A stretch of DNA of 64,000 nt. Origin: Dugong dugon (lineage: Eukaryota > Chordata > Mammalia > Sirenia > Dugongidae). Position numbers and translations under genes: made by a program. Shown here piece after piece: positions 21,205-33,168 of this stretch (positions are counted from its first letter, which is position 1; every line of letters starts with the position of its first letter). The notes beneath the pieces were generated by a model that made no database searches, was not told the origin of the DNA, and worked only from the letters and a program-made list of their open reading frames with translations. Where the stretch lies: assembly GCA_030035585.1 (NCBI GenBank), contig CM057482.1, positions 15,983,001-16,047,000 on the forward strand, read 5' to 3'.

Positions 21205-21582
21205 CTGTTTAATTTCTAGAATATAGATAAATCCTAGAATGAATGTGCCTTTAAAAAATCATTGAAGCATAACATATATGCAACAAAGTACAGCAATGTT
21301 AACTAGATGCCTCACTAAATTTTTGCAATAGTAACCACACTGCATAGTAACCACACCGTAACTGCCACCCAGCTCGAGAACTAGAACATTCCCAGCTCCC
21401 CAGGAGGCTGCCTCACCCGCCTCTCAGTCACTGACCCTAAAGAACAGCCCCTATTCTGACTTTTATCACTGTAGATTCGTTTTGCCTGGATTACACAGGG
21501 TCCTCTTTCAGGTCTGGCTTCTTTCCCTCAGCCTTATGTTCATGAGACTTACCTGTGTGGTGTGAAGCTATTGGAACCAACA
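21205..21582 (-). mobile_element. Old L1 (L1M-type) 3' fragment
   Basis: Reversed L1 3' UTR text: tcattgaagcataacatat, gccacccagctcgagaac, ttctgacttttatcactg. Probably broken by the next L1. Confidence 0.65.
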
Positions 21583-22295
21583 GACTTTTTTTTTAATTGT
21601 GGTGAAAACATACACTCCAAAACATTCACCAACACAACTTACACCTTTGCAATTCAATGACTTATATTTTTCATGTTGTGCTATTGTTTTTGCTATACTT
21701 TTCCAGAATATTCCACTACCGTTAACATAAACTCAGTGTCCTCCTCCCAAACAAAAACTCCCCCTCTCCCCTTTTCTCCCACCCCTGGGAACCAGTAATA
21801 ATCTTAGGTTTCTATATATTTGCTTATTTCATATAAGTGAGATCATACAGTATTTGCCCTTTTCTGACTGACTTATTTTGCTCAGCATGATGATTTCAAG
21901 GTACATCCATACTGTGCATGCATCAGGACTTTATCGCTCTTTAAGGCTGAGTAATATTCTGTTGTATGGATAGACCACATTTTGTTTATCCATTCTTCTG
22001 TTGATGGACCCTCTGTTGTTTCTGCCTCTTGGCTATTGTAAGAAGTGCTGCAATGAACATTGGCATACAGGTTTCTGTTTGTGTTCCTGCCTTCACTTCT
22101 TCTGGGTATATATCTAGAACTGGGATCACTGGGTCATATGGTACCTTTATGTTCAGTTTTTTGAGGAACTACCAAACTGTTTTCCATAGTGGCTGTGCCG
22201 TTTTACATTCCCACCAGCAATGGATAAGGGTTCTAGTTTCTCCACAACCTCACCAACACCTGTTGTTTTCCATTTTTTTGATCAATAGGCTTTTA
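21583..22295 (-). mobile_element. Old L1, 3' end
   Basis: Reversed: 3' UTR at 21590-21900 (aaaacattcaccaacac), then ORF2-end-related text (tttgtttatccattcttctg, gctgcaatgaacattgg, ccatagtggctgtgcc). No intact frame. Confidence 0.8.
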
Positions 22296-22413
22296 ATAAA
22301 TGCCTCTTGGGAACCCTACTCAGGCAAAGACTTCTTGTTACCTATCATACGTCCATTTTCTCCTTCTTTCTTATCATCAGAAACTCAATTCATAGAAGGC
22401 AGTAATGACACAA

Positions 22414-22522
22414 ACAGTTTGTGTTCTGGCTACTAACTGAAAGGTTGCTGGTTCAACTCCACCCAATAGCATTGCAGAAGAAAGACCTGGCAATCAACTT
22501 CCATAAGATTATGGTCATTGAA
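22414..22522 (+). mobile_element. AfroSINE head side, split by L1
   Basis: Forward SINE (cagtttgtgttctggc, gaaaggttgctggttc) that stops at ggtcattgaag where L1 sequence begins. Its tail resumes at 23618. The extreme 5' head is worn. Confidence 0.8.
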
Positions 22523-23617
22523 GACATTATGCTGAGTGAAAAATCACAAAAGGACACAAATGTATAGAGACAAAATTTATTAGTGGTTACCAGGGGTCGG
22601 TAGGGAAGGGGGAATGGGGGCTATTACTTACGGAGCACTGAGTTTCAGTTTACAGTGATAGAAAAATTGCATTGATTAAGGATAGGGTTGCGCAGCTGAT
22701 TATTGTAAGTGCTGTCAATAAGTTGTACAACTGTAAAAAGTTGAATTGGCAAAAGTTGTGTGATAGATATATTTACAGCAACAAAAGGTAGCTGCTGAGG
22801 CTGCTTATGTACAGCCAAACACCTCATGGGATTTGATTCCTCAGTTTCGAGACTAAGGGTCATGGTTTCATGGGACATCCCAGTTAATCGGCCTAATCAC
22901 GTTTACTGCTTCTGTTCTACCTCCTAGTGCATTGTGCAGTGCCTGGAGTCTTAAAAGCTTGCAAAGGGCCAACCAAGGCCCAACTATTGATCTCTATTCA
23001 CCCGGGACAATAAACAAAAAAGGAGAGTCTGAAATAGGAGGAGGAAATGGATGTGTGGCTAATTGCCTCATGAACAACTGCACTCTTTGCCGTGAGACTA
23101 GAACGGGATGGTGCCCGGCTACCATTTCTGAACATTTTGATCAAAGATTCTATAGAAGAATCCTGATCAAAAGGTGGAAAATCTAGAACAGAATTTCAAA
23201 TTCTCCTGGACTCCAGATTTCTGGAGCCATGGAGGCTGGATGAACCCCAAAACTATTGCTCTAACATAACCTTTAAATCTTTAACCAAAAATATCCCCTG
23301 AAGTCTTCTTAAAACCAAACAATAGTTTAGCTTAACTAGTAAAGAATGTCTGCCTTGAACATTATGCTCTTTTAAGATCTATCCATATGGGATGAAACTG
23401 ACAACAGCAACTGGAAAGATCAGATAGGAACCTTAGGGAGCAGTGAGTTTATGTTAATGGGGGAGGAACAACTCAGAAAAGGAGGGTAAGAATGGTTGCA
23501 CAACTCAAAGAATATAATCAATGCCACTGAATTGTACTTGTAGAAACTGTTGGCGTATGTTTGGCTGTGTATATTCTCAACAACAACAGCAAAATGATAA
23601 AATGAATTATGATAAAA
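22523..23617 (+). mobile_element. L1 3' end inserted in a SINE
   Basis: Forward L1 3' UTR: starts acattatgctgagtg, includes catgggacatcccagttaat, gtcttaaaagcttgcaaag and ggatggtgcccggctacc, and ends in caacaacaacagcaaaatg with an A-rich tail. Related text occurs reversed in the L1 at 50363-52676. 5'-truncated, no coding frame. Confidence 0.8.
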
Positions 23618-23690
23618 AGAAAACCCTGTGGAGTGCAGTTCTACTCTGAGATCACCGTAAGTCCGAATCAACTTGACAGCAACCGATTTA
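23618..23690 (+). mobile_element. AfroSINE tail side, split by L1
   Basis: Continues the SINE: aaccctgtggagtgcag, tctactctgag, then the RTE-like tail ending cttgacagcaaccg. Confidence 0.8.
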
Positions 23691-23704
23691 GTAATATGCA
23701 CAAC

Positions 23705-24062
23705 TAAAAGACTGTATTTCCAGAATTCCCTGCAGCCAGGGCAGGCCACCGAGATGTCAGTAGAAGCCACTCAGTAGGGCCTCTGGGAAGCTCTTTAAAG
23801 GCGACTGAACTGCTGGGAAGCCAGGCCTTTCACCCTCCCCCTTCCTTCCTTCTTGTGTCTGGCATGTGGATGTGACTAGAGCGCCAGCAACTGTGTTGGC
23901 CTAAGAAGCAACTTGCGAATAGAGCCACATGATAAGGATGGTGGAGCAGAAAGCTAATGGAGCCTGAATCCCTTATGGCATTCTAGAGCCCTTATATTAG
24001 CCCTTGTCTGCCTTCCTCCCGGCTGACTTAAAGCCACTGGGTTACTTGGGTTTTTGGTTACA
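23705..24062. repeat. Old LTR-like or dispersed repeat
   Basis: Text such as cagaattccctgcagcc, gggaagctctttaaagg, acttaaagccactgggtt resembles old eutherian LTRs. Family unresolved. Confidence 0.4.
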
Positions 24063-24099
24063 GGCAGGAGAACATAACCCTGACTGGTAGACCTTGTTG

Positions 24100-24630
24100 G
24101 TACATGGCCTTCCCATGGCATATGGAATAAAATCCAGATTCTTTGCCATGTCCCACAAGGTCATGTGTGATCTACCTCTCAGCTTCCTTTCTGATCTCTT
24201 CTTCTTCTTCCTTTCCACCCACAAACCCCTTCTTTCAACTCCTCAAATACCAGGAGTTCTATTTTGCCTCAGGCCCTTTGCACATTCCACCCCTCTGGCA
24301 GGAACACTCTTTCCTCTGCATCACCTGACTGGTTTCTCTTCATCTTTCAATATTACCTTCAAAGAAGCCATCCCTGAGCACCTGATTTAAACTAGATGCC
24401 CCTGTATTTTTTTGTCTTGGGACTTACCACACTTTGCAATTATATTGTCATTTGTTTATTTTTCAATGCCTATTTACTTCCACTAAACCTTCAGTTCCAC
24501 GAGGACAGGCACTATGATTATTTTGTTCACTTTCGTGTCCCCAGAACCTAGCACAATGCCTGATACATGGTAAGTTCTCTATAAACATTTGTTGAAGTAA
24601 TGAGTGAATGAATGGATGAATTTGTGGGAA
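24100..24630 (+). repeat. L2 LINE 3' end, well kept
   Basis: Forward L2: aaatccagattctttgcc, tgcctcaggccctttgcac, tagcacaatgcctgatac, aaacatttgttgaag, ending in a GAATGAATGG tail. About 500 bp, long for an L2 remnant. Confidence 0.85.
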
Positions 24631-24884
24631 ATAAAAGGAGACTACAGATCTCAGCTCTACAATAAAATAAAAGTTAATAATACAGATAAGATAATACAGA
24701 GAACTAAGAGGTCAAGGATATACTTGATGAGTGGATACCAGAGACTCATACAAGCAGGTAGGGGTCTAGAAATCCAGAAAAGAGGAGAAGAGCATAATCA
24801 AGCAAGGGTTTGAAGGATGGGACAATGATAAGAAACAGAAAGTAGGTGAAAAGCAATCTGTATATGGAGGAAAGTCTTTTTAAT

Positions 24885-25250
24885 TATGATTGGGTTCAGC
24901 TGTGTACGACAAACGCACCAAAATAACAATGGCTTAAAGAAGAGACAAGTTTGTTCTACTCTCACATAAAAGATATTAAATCACCAAAGACCTAGGCCCT
25001 TTCTGTCTTGCATCGTTACTGCATTGCCTCATGATCCTAGATGGCTGCTCATGCTCCAGCCTTCACATTCAGAATCCAAGCAGCAGGAAGAAAGAAAATA
25101 AAGAGAAAGGGACAAAGGTTTATACCAGAGTCTTTCACCATCTCATTAGCCAGAACCTAGTCAAATAGTCTATCTTAGCTTCAGGGGAGACTGGGAAATG
25201 GAGTCATTATTCTGAGCCCAGATAAAAATTGGGGTTCTATTATTAAGGAA
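24885..25250. repeat. Unclassified old eutherian repeat
   Basis: caatggcttaaagaagag, ctctcacataaaag, gatggctgctcatgctcc, tcattagccagaacc. Appears to be the same broad family as 16230-16560. Confidence 0.45.
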
Positions 25251-25309
25251 GATGAGAAGATTGGATATTGGGGCAAATCACTGCACTCTCTACCTTAGGA
25301 CAAGGAAAA

Positions 25310-25805
25310 GCATTTCATGTGTAGAAGTGTGGCAGATCGCAAAGGAGTTGACAATACATTGCAGCCCTCTCATCAGGGGCTGGAGTCTATTTCCCTACCC
25401 CTTGAATCTGAGCTGGTCTTGTGACTTTCTTTGACCAAGAGCATGTAGTAGAAGTGACAATGTGCCAATTCCAAGCCTAGGCCTCAAGGGACCTTGCAGC
25501 TTCTGCTTTTGCTGCTCTTAGAACACTGCTGATGTGTGAACAAGCCCAAGCCAGCCTGCTGGAGAATAGGAAACGATGTGAAGAAACACTGAGGCCCTCC
25601 AGTCAACAGCTAGACAACTTCCAGACACATGAGTGAGGTCTTCCAGGACCAGCCAGTTTCCAGCCTACCCACCAATTGACTGCAGACCCCTGAACAAGCA
25701 CAGACCAGAAAAACTGCCCAGTAGAAGTGCGAGCTAAACCAACTGTTGTTTTAAGTCACTAAGCTTTTGTTGGTTTCTTATCCAGTAATAGATAACTGAT
25801 AGGTG
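25310..25805 (+). repeat. Old LTR-like repeat
   Basis: ctggtcttgtgactttc, gctgctcttagaacactg, aagcccaagccagcctg, and a 3' end gttgttttaagtcactaag ... gataactgatag, typical of old ERV-derived LTRs. Name unresolved. Confidence 0.55.
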
Positions 25806-26388
25806 GAAAGGCTGCAGGCAAGGTTGTATTGTAAATATTTGCGGTTGTAAGCGGAAAGAAGAATTCTTGGGAAGCTGATGTCAAGGCTGTTTCTCCCAAG
25901 TAATTGCACAGTTATTTGTTTAGTGGCTCAAATCCAAAATAAGAGTGTTTCTGGGAATCAAGTTCTTTTCAGAATGCTTCTAGTTTGAAGAGCACTAGAG
26001 TCAGGAGTTCCAAGTTCCAAAACTCAACTGTCACTAGCACTTACGCTCCTGAAGCAAGCCCCATCCCCTCTCCAGCCCCCTCACCATCTGTGACTTTAAG
26101 CCTCAGGGCCCCTCTCAAGGTTACAATAAGGCCAAGTCAGCCAGTGAAGAAGCAAAGAAGGCCAAATGGCACTCAGAGAAATGAGAAGTGGAAATGGGCC
26201 ATTAGAAAATCCACCATGATCCTTGAGGAGCTAAAGAGACATCAGCTCAAGATAGAATGAGGAAGGAGGGGTCAGTGTGGCCCCAGGCAGCAATAGCCTT
26301 CTCTAAGGGTCTTCCATGTTTCTTAAAGCCATATTTTCAACCAGTCTTGGTCTTTCCTGGCAGAATCACAGAGACCCAAAACAAAAAT
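25806..26388. other. No gene or repeat recognised
   Basis: A 91-aa plus frame (25985-26260) is Ser/Pro/Lys-rich with no domain and no homologous look. Confidence 0.4.
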
Positions 26389-26482
26389 TGACTTTGATCT
26401 GCTGAAGGTCACTCAGTGAGGAAGTGGCAGAGCTGAGATTTAAGTCCAGGCCTCTGGATTTGAGTCCACAGCCCTCACTATC
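26389..26482 (-). repeat. MIR fragment
   Basis: Reversed: gaaggtcactcagtgagg, aagtggcagagctgag. Confidence 0.7.
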
Positions 26483-27030
26483 ACATTAATTGCCCTGCCA
26501 ACCTTGTGAGCCAGACGAACAATTCTTCTGGGACCGCTGTGGCTCCAGCACTCCAGAGAATCCCACACAAGGTCATTCTCTCCATCAGGTGGGATTGGGC
26601 CCTGGGCCTCACACCATCACCATAGTCAGAGGGGCACAGAGCCATTGAACACCCCAACTTCACTGACATGCTGCCACCGTCACATAGTTCTTTCCCAAAA
26701 GTGGGTGGAGGTCACTCCCCATCTCCCCCAATCCTGCTCTGGGTAATGAGACACCAGCTCAAATGGGTGGTAGCCCCAGCTTCCCATCGCTGGAAGGTGG
26801 TGGCCTCATCTGCTGCTCAAATGCCCAGCAGCCTGCTAGTGAGCTCATCCCTGGGGACCATGTGGGCCTTAGACACCCTCCACCCTAACCCCATACTTAG
26901 TGAGGCTCATTTGCCCTCCTGGCTTCTGCCCAAGTCCCTGGTTCACGCTGGGACTGACTCCCTGTTCAAAACCCAGCTCAGCGGGGCCCTTTGACCAGTT
27001 GTGCCCACAAGAGTAAACGACCAAAAGAAA
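26483..27030. other. No gene or repeat recognised
   Basis: GC-rich, with a 108-aa plus frame (26668-26994) that has no domain. Confidence 0.4.
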
Positions 27031-27262
27031 GCTCAAGGTTCAAGTCCCAGCTCTGTTACTTGCTAGCTGTGTTGTCCTGGGCACTTTAGTCAACCTCTCT
27101 GAGCCTCAGTTATTTCATATTTAAAATGGGCACAATACCACCAAAAGGTAGTATCAAAGGGTAGTTGGAAGGATTCAGACTTAACTTTCAAATCAGATAA
27201 TGTAATCAATCAGTTGCTGTAAATTCTTCAGGCTGTCTGGAACATAGTGGGCACAATAGTGT
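27031..27262 (+). repeat. MIR, near full length
   Basis: Forward: caagtcccagctctgtta, ctgagcctcagttatttc, ending ggaacatagtgggcac. Confidence 0.85.
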
Positions 27263-27314
27263 GTGCTGACTCTCAGGACCACACTCTCCCCATCTTTACT
27301 CTGTACCCCTAAGG

Positions 27315-27765
27315 CTGTTCCTGCGAACTACATTTCCCAGGCTCCCTTGTCTGTTGGCTCCCTCCTACGTTTGACCAATAGGAGACACTGGTGGGAAATT
27401 GGAAAGCCGGGGAAAAAGGTAGAAGGCATTTGTTTTTCTGCTCCTGGTGGTACCTCCAGCACAGGCAGGAACAGTGGGTGCCTGTGGGCTTCAACAGCTC
27501 AGAGGTCATTTCCACAGCATCTGAAGGGGTTCGGACACCTGGGTTCCTGCTGAATGGCAGCATTCAGGCAGCTGGCTGCATGGGGGCTTGTGGGCTCCAA
27601 CCCCCACGACAGTAGCAGCACCTTGGTCATTGGGTAAGAACCCTCATCTCTCTTTTGCTCCTCTGACTCTTTTAGCACCTTTGTAACCAACTCCATGCAT
27701 TAAATCCCTGTCTCTTGAAACACCTAGAGCAGCTCCTGTCTTCCTGTCTGGGCACTGAGGGATGC
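27315..27765 (+). repeat. Old LTR-like repeat
   Basis: ctacatttcccaggctcc, gaccaataggagacac, catgcattaaatccctg. A CCAAT box and an AATAAA-like end fit an LTR, but the class is unresolved. It abuts the LTR at 27766. Confidence 0.45.
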
Positions 27766-28407
27766 TGTCACAGATTGAACTGTGTCCTCCCAAAATATGT
27801 ATCAACGTGGCTGGGCCATGATTTTCAGCGGGTTGACAGTTATATAATGATGTAATTTGGCAATCATGTAATGATGTAGTCATCTTCCATTTTGTGATCT
27901 GATGTAATTATCCTTCATTTTATGTGTTGTAAATCCTAAAACCTCTATGAGGCAGGATTAGGGTGAGGTGTCACTGCTTTATATAAGTCACCACCCTTAC
28001 TCGCTGCCTTACTCAAATCACACCCTTGCTTGAGTCATACCTTTTATCTCACAAAAGATAAAAGGAGAGAGAAGCAAGCAGAGAAGAGGGACCTCACTAC
28101 CACCAAGAAAGAAGAGCTGGGAGTGGAGCGTGTTCTTTGGACCTGGAAGCCCTGCACTGAGAACCTCTTAGACCCAGGGGAAGATTGATGCCAAGACATA
28201 TGGAGATCTCCAAGGAAAGCTGGGCCCCCAGATTTGAAAGGAGACAAGGACCTTCCTCTAGAGCCAAAAGAGAGAGAAATCTTCCCCTAGAGCCAGTGCC
28301 CAGAATTTGGACTTCCAGACTCCTAAACCGTGAGAGAATAAATTTCTGTTCGTTAAAGTCACTCACTTGTGCTATTTCTGTTATAGCAGCACTAGATAAC
28401 TAAGACA
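27766..28407 (+). mobile_element. Solo LTR, longer copy of the 15045 family
   Basis: Begins tgtcacagattgaact and ends ataactaagaca, sharing with 15045-15524 the 3' half (gagagaagcaagcagag, accaccaagaaag, ctttggacctg, gagccagtgccc against gagccggcgccc) and the terminal block. It has an intact aataaa near 28337. Flanks gatgc (27761-27765) and gatac (28408-28412) look like a 5-bp duplication with one change. It is 162 bp longer than the other copy, mostly in the first half. Confidence 0.85.
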
Positions 28408-29450
28408 GATACCGTGCATGACAGATGGCCCCACATCTGAAGAAGTTCTCGCTTACTGCGAGCATCCTTCACTGAGTCAAAGCTCAGGCACTCTGGGGTG
28501 CCAAGAACCACCTAGGCACCCCCAGTACTGCCCAACCCTCAGATCAGACCCAGACTCAGTCTCAGTTTGCCCTATCCCTTGGATCAATGATTTGAAACCT
28601 TGACCCTTCTCTCTGCAAAGGGACCCAGCCCTTTTATTCTAATTAATTCCCCCTGGCTCCAGCCCTGGCCCCAGCAGTCCTCAGCTCACTCTCTCCCTAC
28701 CCCTGCCAGGTGCTCCCAGTCACCCCATAGGGCAGAGGACTAAAATGTGTACAGCTTCCCACCCACCCCTCAGACAAAGCAGGGAAGGGACTGGCTTTGC
28801 TGCCAGGACAGGCTCTCACGAACTTAGAGGTGACTCTGTGGCTGGAGCAGCCCTACAGAGACCTTCCAGTCTAGCCTCCACTCTTCAGAATGGCAAGGTA
28901 TTATTATGTCCATTGTACAGATGAAAACAGTGAGTCTCAAAGGGATAAAACTCCCTGCTATGGCTTTCTTCTGGGAAAGGCACCCACTGTCATCACCACT
29001 GATCACTTCCTGTTGATGGTTCTTCCAACTCCTCTTCCCTACTCCAGGGGCTCTTGGGGTCAACACACCCCTCAGCTACACAGAGCCCTCACCCCAGCTG
29101 AGACCCATGTACTGGACTTACCAGTCCTCAGACCCCAACACAGCACAACATCTTGGATTCCATTCCTACCTATTACTATTCTCTTCCAGGGGAGTGGAAA
29201 CCTAATTTGTATTAACGTGACAGTGGGTCAAAGTGTCATCTATTCCCTAGAAACATACTTGCTCTTTAGCTGAGGCCTTCAGCAGGGCTGCTACATACAG
29301 CTGTGCAGGTTGTCTACTGCACTAGCTCTTGGAGGCCATTCATGGAGTCCATGTGAACAGCGCCTCCTGGAGTTGCACAGTGCACAAGTAGACAATAGTC
29401 ATGCTTTCTGGAGACAATGCTTTATCCAAAGGAGTGCGTTGGTAGAAAGA
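28408..29450. other. Mostly unassigned; MIR scrap near 28900-28945
   Basis: Only a short reversed MIR-like piece (ttgtacagatgaaaacag) is recognisable. A 127-aa plus frame at 28890-29273 crosses it and has no domain. Confidence 0.4.
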
Positions 29451-29454
29451 GCTC

Positions 29455-29570
29455 ACGACTAGGGGACAGGAAGCCTGGGTCTGGTCCAGGATCCCCCACT
29501 GACTTGCTGAATCACTGACTTTCTGTGTCTGGAATTCCATTTCTTCCCCTGAAAAATCAGAGTGCACGTT
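29455..29570 (+). repeat. Weak MIR
   Basis: gaagcctgggtctggtcc, actgacttgctgaatcac, atttcttcccctg; decayed. Confidence 0.45.
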
Positions 29571-29639
29571 TGTGTAAAGCTGAATACTTCCAAACACCTA
29601 CACTTGTGCTTTGGCATCCAGTTGCATCGTAGACTAGGC

Positions 29640-29775
29640 AGGCCTCATTCTTCCCACTGCAGAAACGGAATGGAGGCCCAGATGGCTGAGGACTTGCCCA
29701 AGGTCCCACAGCTCCAGAGGGACAGAGCGCGCCTTGGGCCCAGATTCTCAGGTGCTGCGTCTTGTCCTACCAATT
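29640..29775 (-). repeat. MIR fragment
   Basis: Reversed: gaaacggaatggaggccc, gcccaaggtcccacagc. Confidence 0.65.
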
Positions 29776-30089
29776 GACCTGGGGAATCAGCAAACTTCTA
29801 AGCTCTGAAGTTGTAGGAAGGTTTGTGCCCAAGTGTTTATGTGATGGCAGTTTTAGGTAGCATGGTGTCTGGTGTTGCAGGGCTGCCTGGGGCCCAACAA
29901 CTCCCACCCCATAGGTGGCTCCGTCTCTGGCTTAGCTTGGAGCTGGCGTCTCGAGGAGCCAGGTGGAATCCCCATATTCCCCCCGCCTTTGCCAGGTCTG
30001 GCAAGGGCAGCCTGAGAACAGATGCCTGGCACCTTGTTCTTGGCGAGAATGACTGATCTGTGAGTCCCGTTCTAGGAGCCACGCTCACA
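29776..30089. other. No gene or repeat recognised
   Basis: GC-rich; two overlapping antiparallel frames without domains. Confidence 0.35.
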
Positions 30090-30335
30090 CCCCCGGCGTA
30101 CACACTGTGTCAGCCAGTCCCGAGCTGGTGAAAATAAACAGTGCCGTTATCCCTGCGTTGACTGCCACACAGTCTATTTATACCAGTTAAGACACAGGAT
30201 AAATGGCTTCTTGGTTTTGTAATGAAAGGAATATTTCATTTTTGCCGAGCCGAGGAACTGTTTATTGAGCATAAAAACATTTATACTGTGTTTTGATAAC
30301 AAGCTGATCTGGAAGTTGGTTCATTTAGGCGGTGG
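30090..30335. other. Candidate conserved non-coding block
   Basis: Repeat-free AT-rich text: gaaaataaacagtgccg, cagtctatttatacc, gaatatttcatttttgcc, actgtttattgagcat. Compositional guess only. Confidence 0.3.
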
Positions 30336-30424
30336 CTTGGATATGACTCAGTTGTCCCCTCTGAAGTTGGTGTGGGTGGGGAGTTGGGGGAGCACAAAGC
30401 CTGTGATGTGGGGGTCACAGGGCC

Positions 30425-30645
30425 CTGAACATCCTTTACATTTACTGAGTTAACTCACTGGATCCTCAGAATCATTCTGTGAGGTGGGTGCCATTGTTAT
30501 CCCCAATTCACAGATGGGGAAACTGAGGCAACAGAGAGGCTAACTAGCTGGACCAGGTCACAGAGCCAGTAAGTGGTAGAGCTGTGAATTAGATGCAAGC
30601 AGACTGCCTCCAGAGCCCATTCTCTTCACCACTGTACTGGAGATA
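30425..30645 (-). repeat. MIR, well kept
   Basis: Reversed and nearly complete: tcacagatggggaaactg, gtcacagagccagtaagtgg, ctcttcaccactgtactgg. Confidence 0.88.
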
Positions 30646-30768
30646 CTTTCTCACCCCAAGAAAGATCTAGAAGGTGGAAGGAATACACCGAGATAATGTA
30701 AAATAATTTTATAGCTTATGAAACCATGAGCCCAGCACTGGGTTTTTGTGGTTTCCTGATAATAAAGT

Positions 30769-30972
30769 GGAGTCCTTGGGTGGTACAAATGGTTAACATG
30801 TTTGGCTGCTAACCAAAAGACTGGAGGTTCAAGTCCACCCAGATGTGCCTTGGAAGAAAGGACTGACAACCTATTTCCAAAAAATTAATCACTGAAAACT
30901 CTATTGAGTATAGTTCTGCTTTGACATACATGGGGTCACCATGAGTCAGAGTCGACTCAGTAGCAACTGGCA
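30769..30972 (+). mobile_element. AfroSINE, long form
   Basis: Head ggagtccttgggtgg, B-box-like aggttcaagtcc, middle aaaaattaatcactg, tail gtcgactcagtagcaactgg. Confidence 0.93.
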
Positions 30973-31299
30973 GGGGGTCAATGCTGAGACCTGGCTTCCA
31001 GAGTCTTCCATCTTCAGGTTCCTCGGTGTCACTGCTCTAAGGAGGGACGAAGAAAGGTCACTTTATGGAATCTTAGAGCTATTTCATGACCAATGCTGTG
31101 TATACGTATATTTCTCTTTGTGATATTTTCTTTTATTTGTTTTGGTTAACCCTCCCCGGCTTCCCCAGTGCAGATCACAGGCCTGCAGCACAATAAAGAA
31201 AGCACTCTCGAGCTTGCACTGGCACTCCACTTGCCAGGTGAGGGCTCTTTTGGTGAGAAAGAGGCAACTCTACGTGATCACCTAAACCATTTCAAGTCC
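30973..31299. other. No gene or repeat recognised
   Basis: No coding or repeat signature seen. Confidence 0.35.
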
Positions 31300-31960
31300 C
31301 TCTTGGGCGCGCAGAGACCACACCTCCCAGCCCCTTGCATCCAGCCAGGGCTATGAGACTAGACTGGGCCACTGGAATGTGGGTGGAAGTGAGATTTGCC
31401 ACTTCCAGGCCTGGCCTCTCAAACCTCCACAAGCTCCCCTACCCACACCAACCTCATTCATTGGCTGCCTGGATGCAGACGATCCAGAGGAGGGCTTGGA
31501 GGACGCTAAAGAAGACTACTAGACTCTGGGGGTCAGCAGAGCCTAAACTAGGTAACCAACTGCTAGAAAAGGACATCACGTTTGGTGAAGGGGGCCAACG
31601 AAAATGAGGGAAACCCTCAATGAGATGGATTGATATTATAACAATAACAATGGACTCAAACACACCAATGACCATGAAGATGGTACAGGATCAGACAGTG
31701 TTTCATTCTGTTACACACAAGGTCACCAAAAGTCAGAGCCAACTCAATGGCAATTAGCAACAACAACAACACAACTAAGTAAAAGGAGCCACATCTCTGA
31801 GTCACCACTCAGAGGACCGGTGCCCAGTAGACCATCTGATGGCAACGCCCACATGGAACCTTCGTCTGTGATAAATAAACTCTTACTGGATTAAGTCACT
31901 ATGAACTTGGGGCTTGTTACTACAGCATAATCCAGCCTATCCTGACTAACACAGTTGGAA
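31300..31960 (+). repeat. Old LTR-like repeat interrupted by RTE
   Basis: Left part 31310-31552 (ccttgcatccagccaggg, gactagactgggccactgg), right part 31785-31960 (gataaataaactcttactgg, gggcttgttactacagc, tatcctgactaac). The RTE 3' end lies between. The class is a guess from the layout. Confidence 0.5.
31553..31775 (+). mobile_element. RTE LINE 3' end
   Basis: Forward: aaaaggacatcacgtttgg, aaaccctcaatgagatgg, tggcaattagcaacaac with a CAA-repeat tail. Confidence 0.85.
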
Positions 31961-32704
31961 AGATGGTAACCAGTGCCTCTCAGATGCTGAATAAATCTAA
32001 TAACTGGAAAAACCCCTAGAATGGGACCACTTCTCTGGGTGGACATCAGATGGAGTATGTGGTATAAGTCCATATACATCCTTTTAGTTCCACCTATAAA
32101 TTCAGTGAAGAACTGAGAGTTAATAATCAGTAGTGTTTGAAACAACCAGAGAAGAACGGTATTACTTGCATTTAAGCAATCCTGAAGCGCTGTTCTTTTA
32201 CCAAAGTTAACTCTTGCCTTCTACCCTTTATCCTCAGATACTGTTCCATCTGAGAGCGCACAAGGGCCAGGAAATGAGGACAAGTGCTGGTATGAGTCCC
32301 TCCTGGTAGGATTTTCCTGCTCATTACTCTTGAGTGTCCCCTACTGAAGATAAATGATTCTTGCAGCAGAGGTTCAAGCCCTAAAAGAATGCATGTTGCC
32401 CTGAAGGAAGAAAGGGAAGGGAAGCAAAGGGACCCTACCTCTATCTACAGCAAGAGAGATGGACAGGGTCTCTCTAGGCAGGCTGGGGAATCAAGTCTGA
32501 GATCCTGCCTTCCTTCTACTCCCCCCATCTCTACACCATCACCCACCATCCTCTTTTCATTTTAAGGAGACACCATCAGAGACTTTGGGAAGCAGGTCCA
32601 AGCCTAGCAGAAGTGACTGATAGACATAAGAAAAGATGTTCAACCTCCCAAGGAAACTGAGAAATGGGAATTAAAACAGCAAAATGTTTGGGAAAGGTTT
32701 AAGG
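31961..32704. other. Mostly unassigned; short L1-like piece at 32636-32700
   Basis: The end (gatgttcaacctccc, gggaattaaaacagc) resembles L1 ORF2-region text. The rest is not recognised. Confidence 0.35.
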
Positions 32705-32958
32705 TACTGTATTTCATCAATTGTAAAACACACATTGCTTTGCACATTTTGACATGTTGGAAATCAAGGTGCGTCTTACAACCAGTAGCATGTCACAGGC
32801 TAATTGGCAGTGCTTGTTCCTTCTTAGTGGTACCTAAAACAATAGCATGTCTTCGATGAACTATGGTAGAGATGTGGTCAGAATCATTTTTAAAAGAGCC
32901 TTCCTTTGTTATACTATAAATTTTAATGCAGCATTTAATTCTCTCGGCACGTCTCAAG
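32705..32958. repeat. Possible DNA-transposon remnant
   Basis: ctgtatttcatcaattg and ggtgcgtcttacaacc recall hAT/Tigger-like termini, but I cannot place the family. Confidence 0.35.
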
Positions 32959-32960
32959 AT

Positions 32961-33168
32961 GAAAAAAAAAAAAAAACTAAACCCATTGCTGTCAAGTTAG
33001 TTCCAGCTCATGGTGACACCACGTATTACAGAGCAGAACTACTCCATAGGCTTTTCTTGGCTGTAATCGTAACAGAAGCAGATTGCCAGTCCTTTCTTCA
33101 GTGGTGCCACTGGATGGGTTTGAAGAACTAGCCTTTCAGTTGGTATTTGAGCGCAAACCATTTGCGAG
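32961..33168 (-). mobile_element. AfroSINE, long form
   Basis: Reversed, with a 14-A run next to the tail, then acccattgctgtcaag. The head side is altered (gcgcaaaccatttgcgag). Confidence 0.88.
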
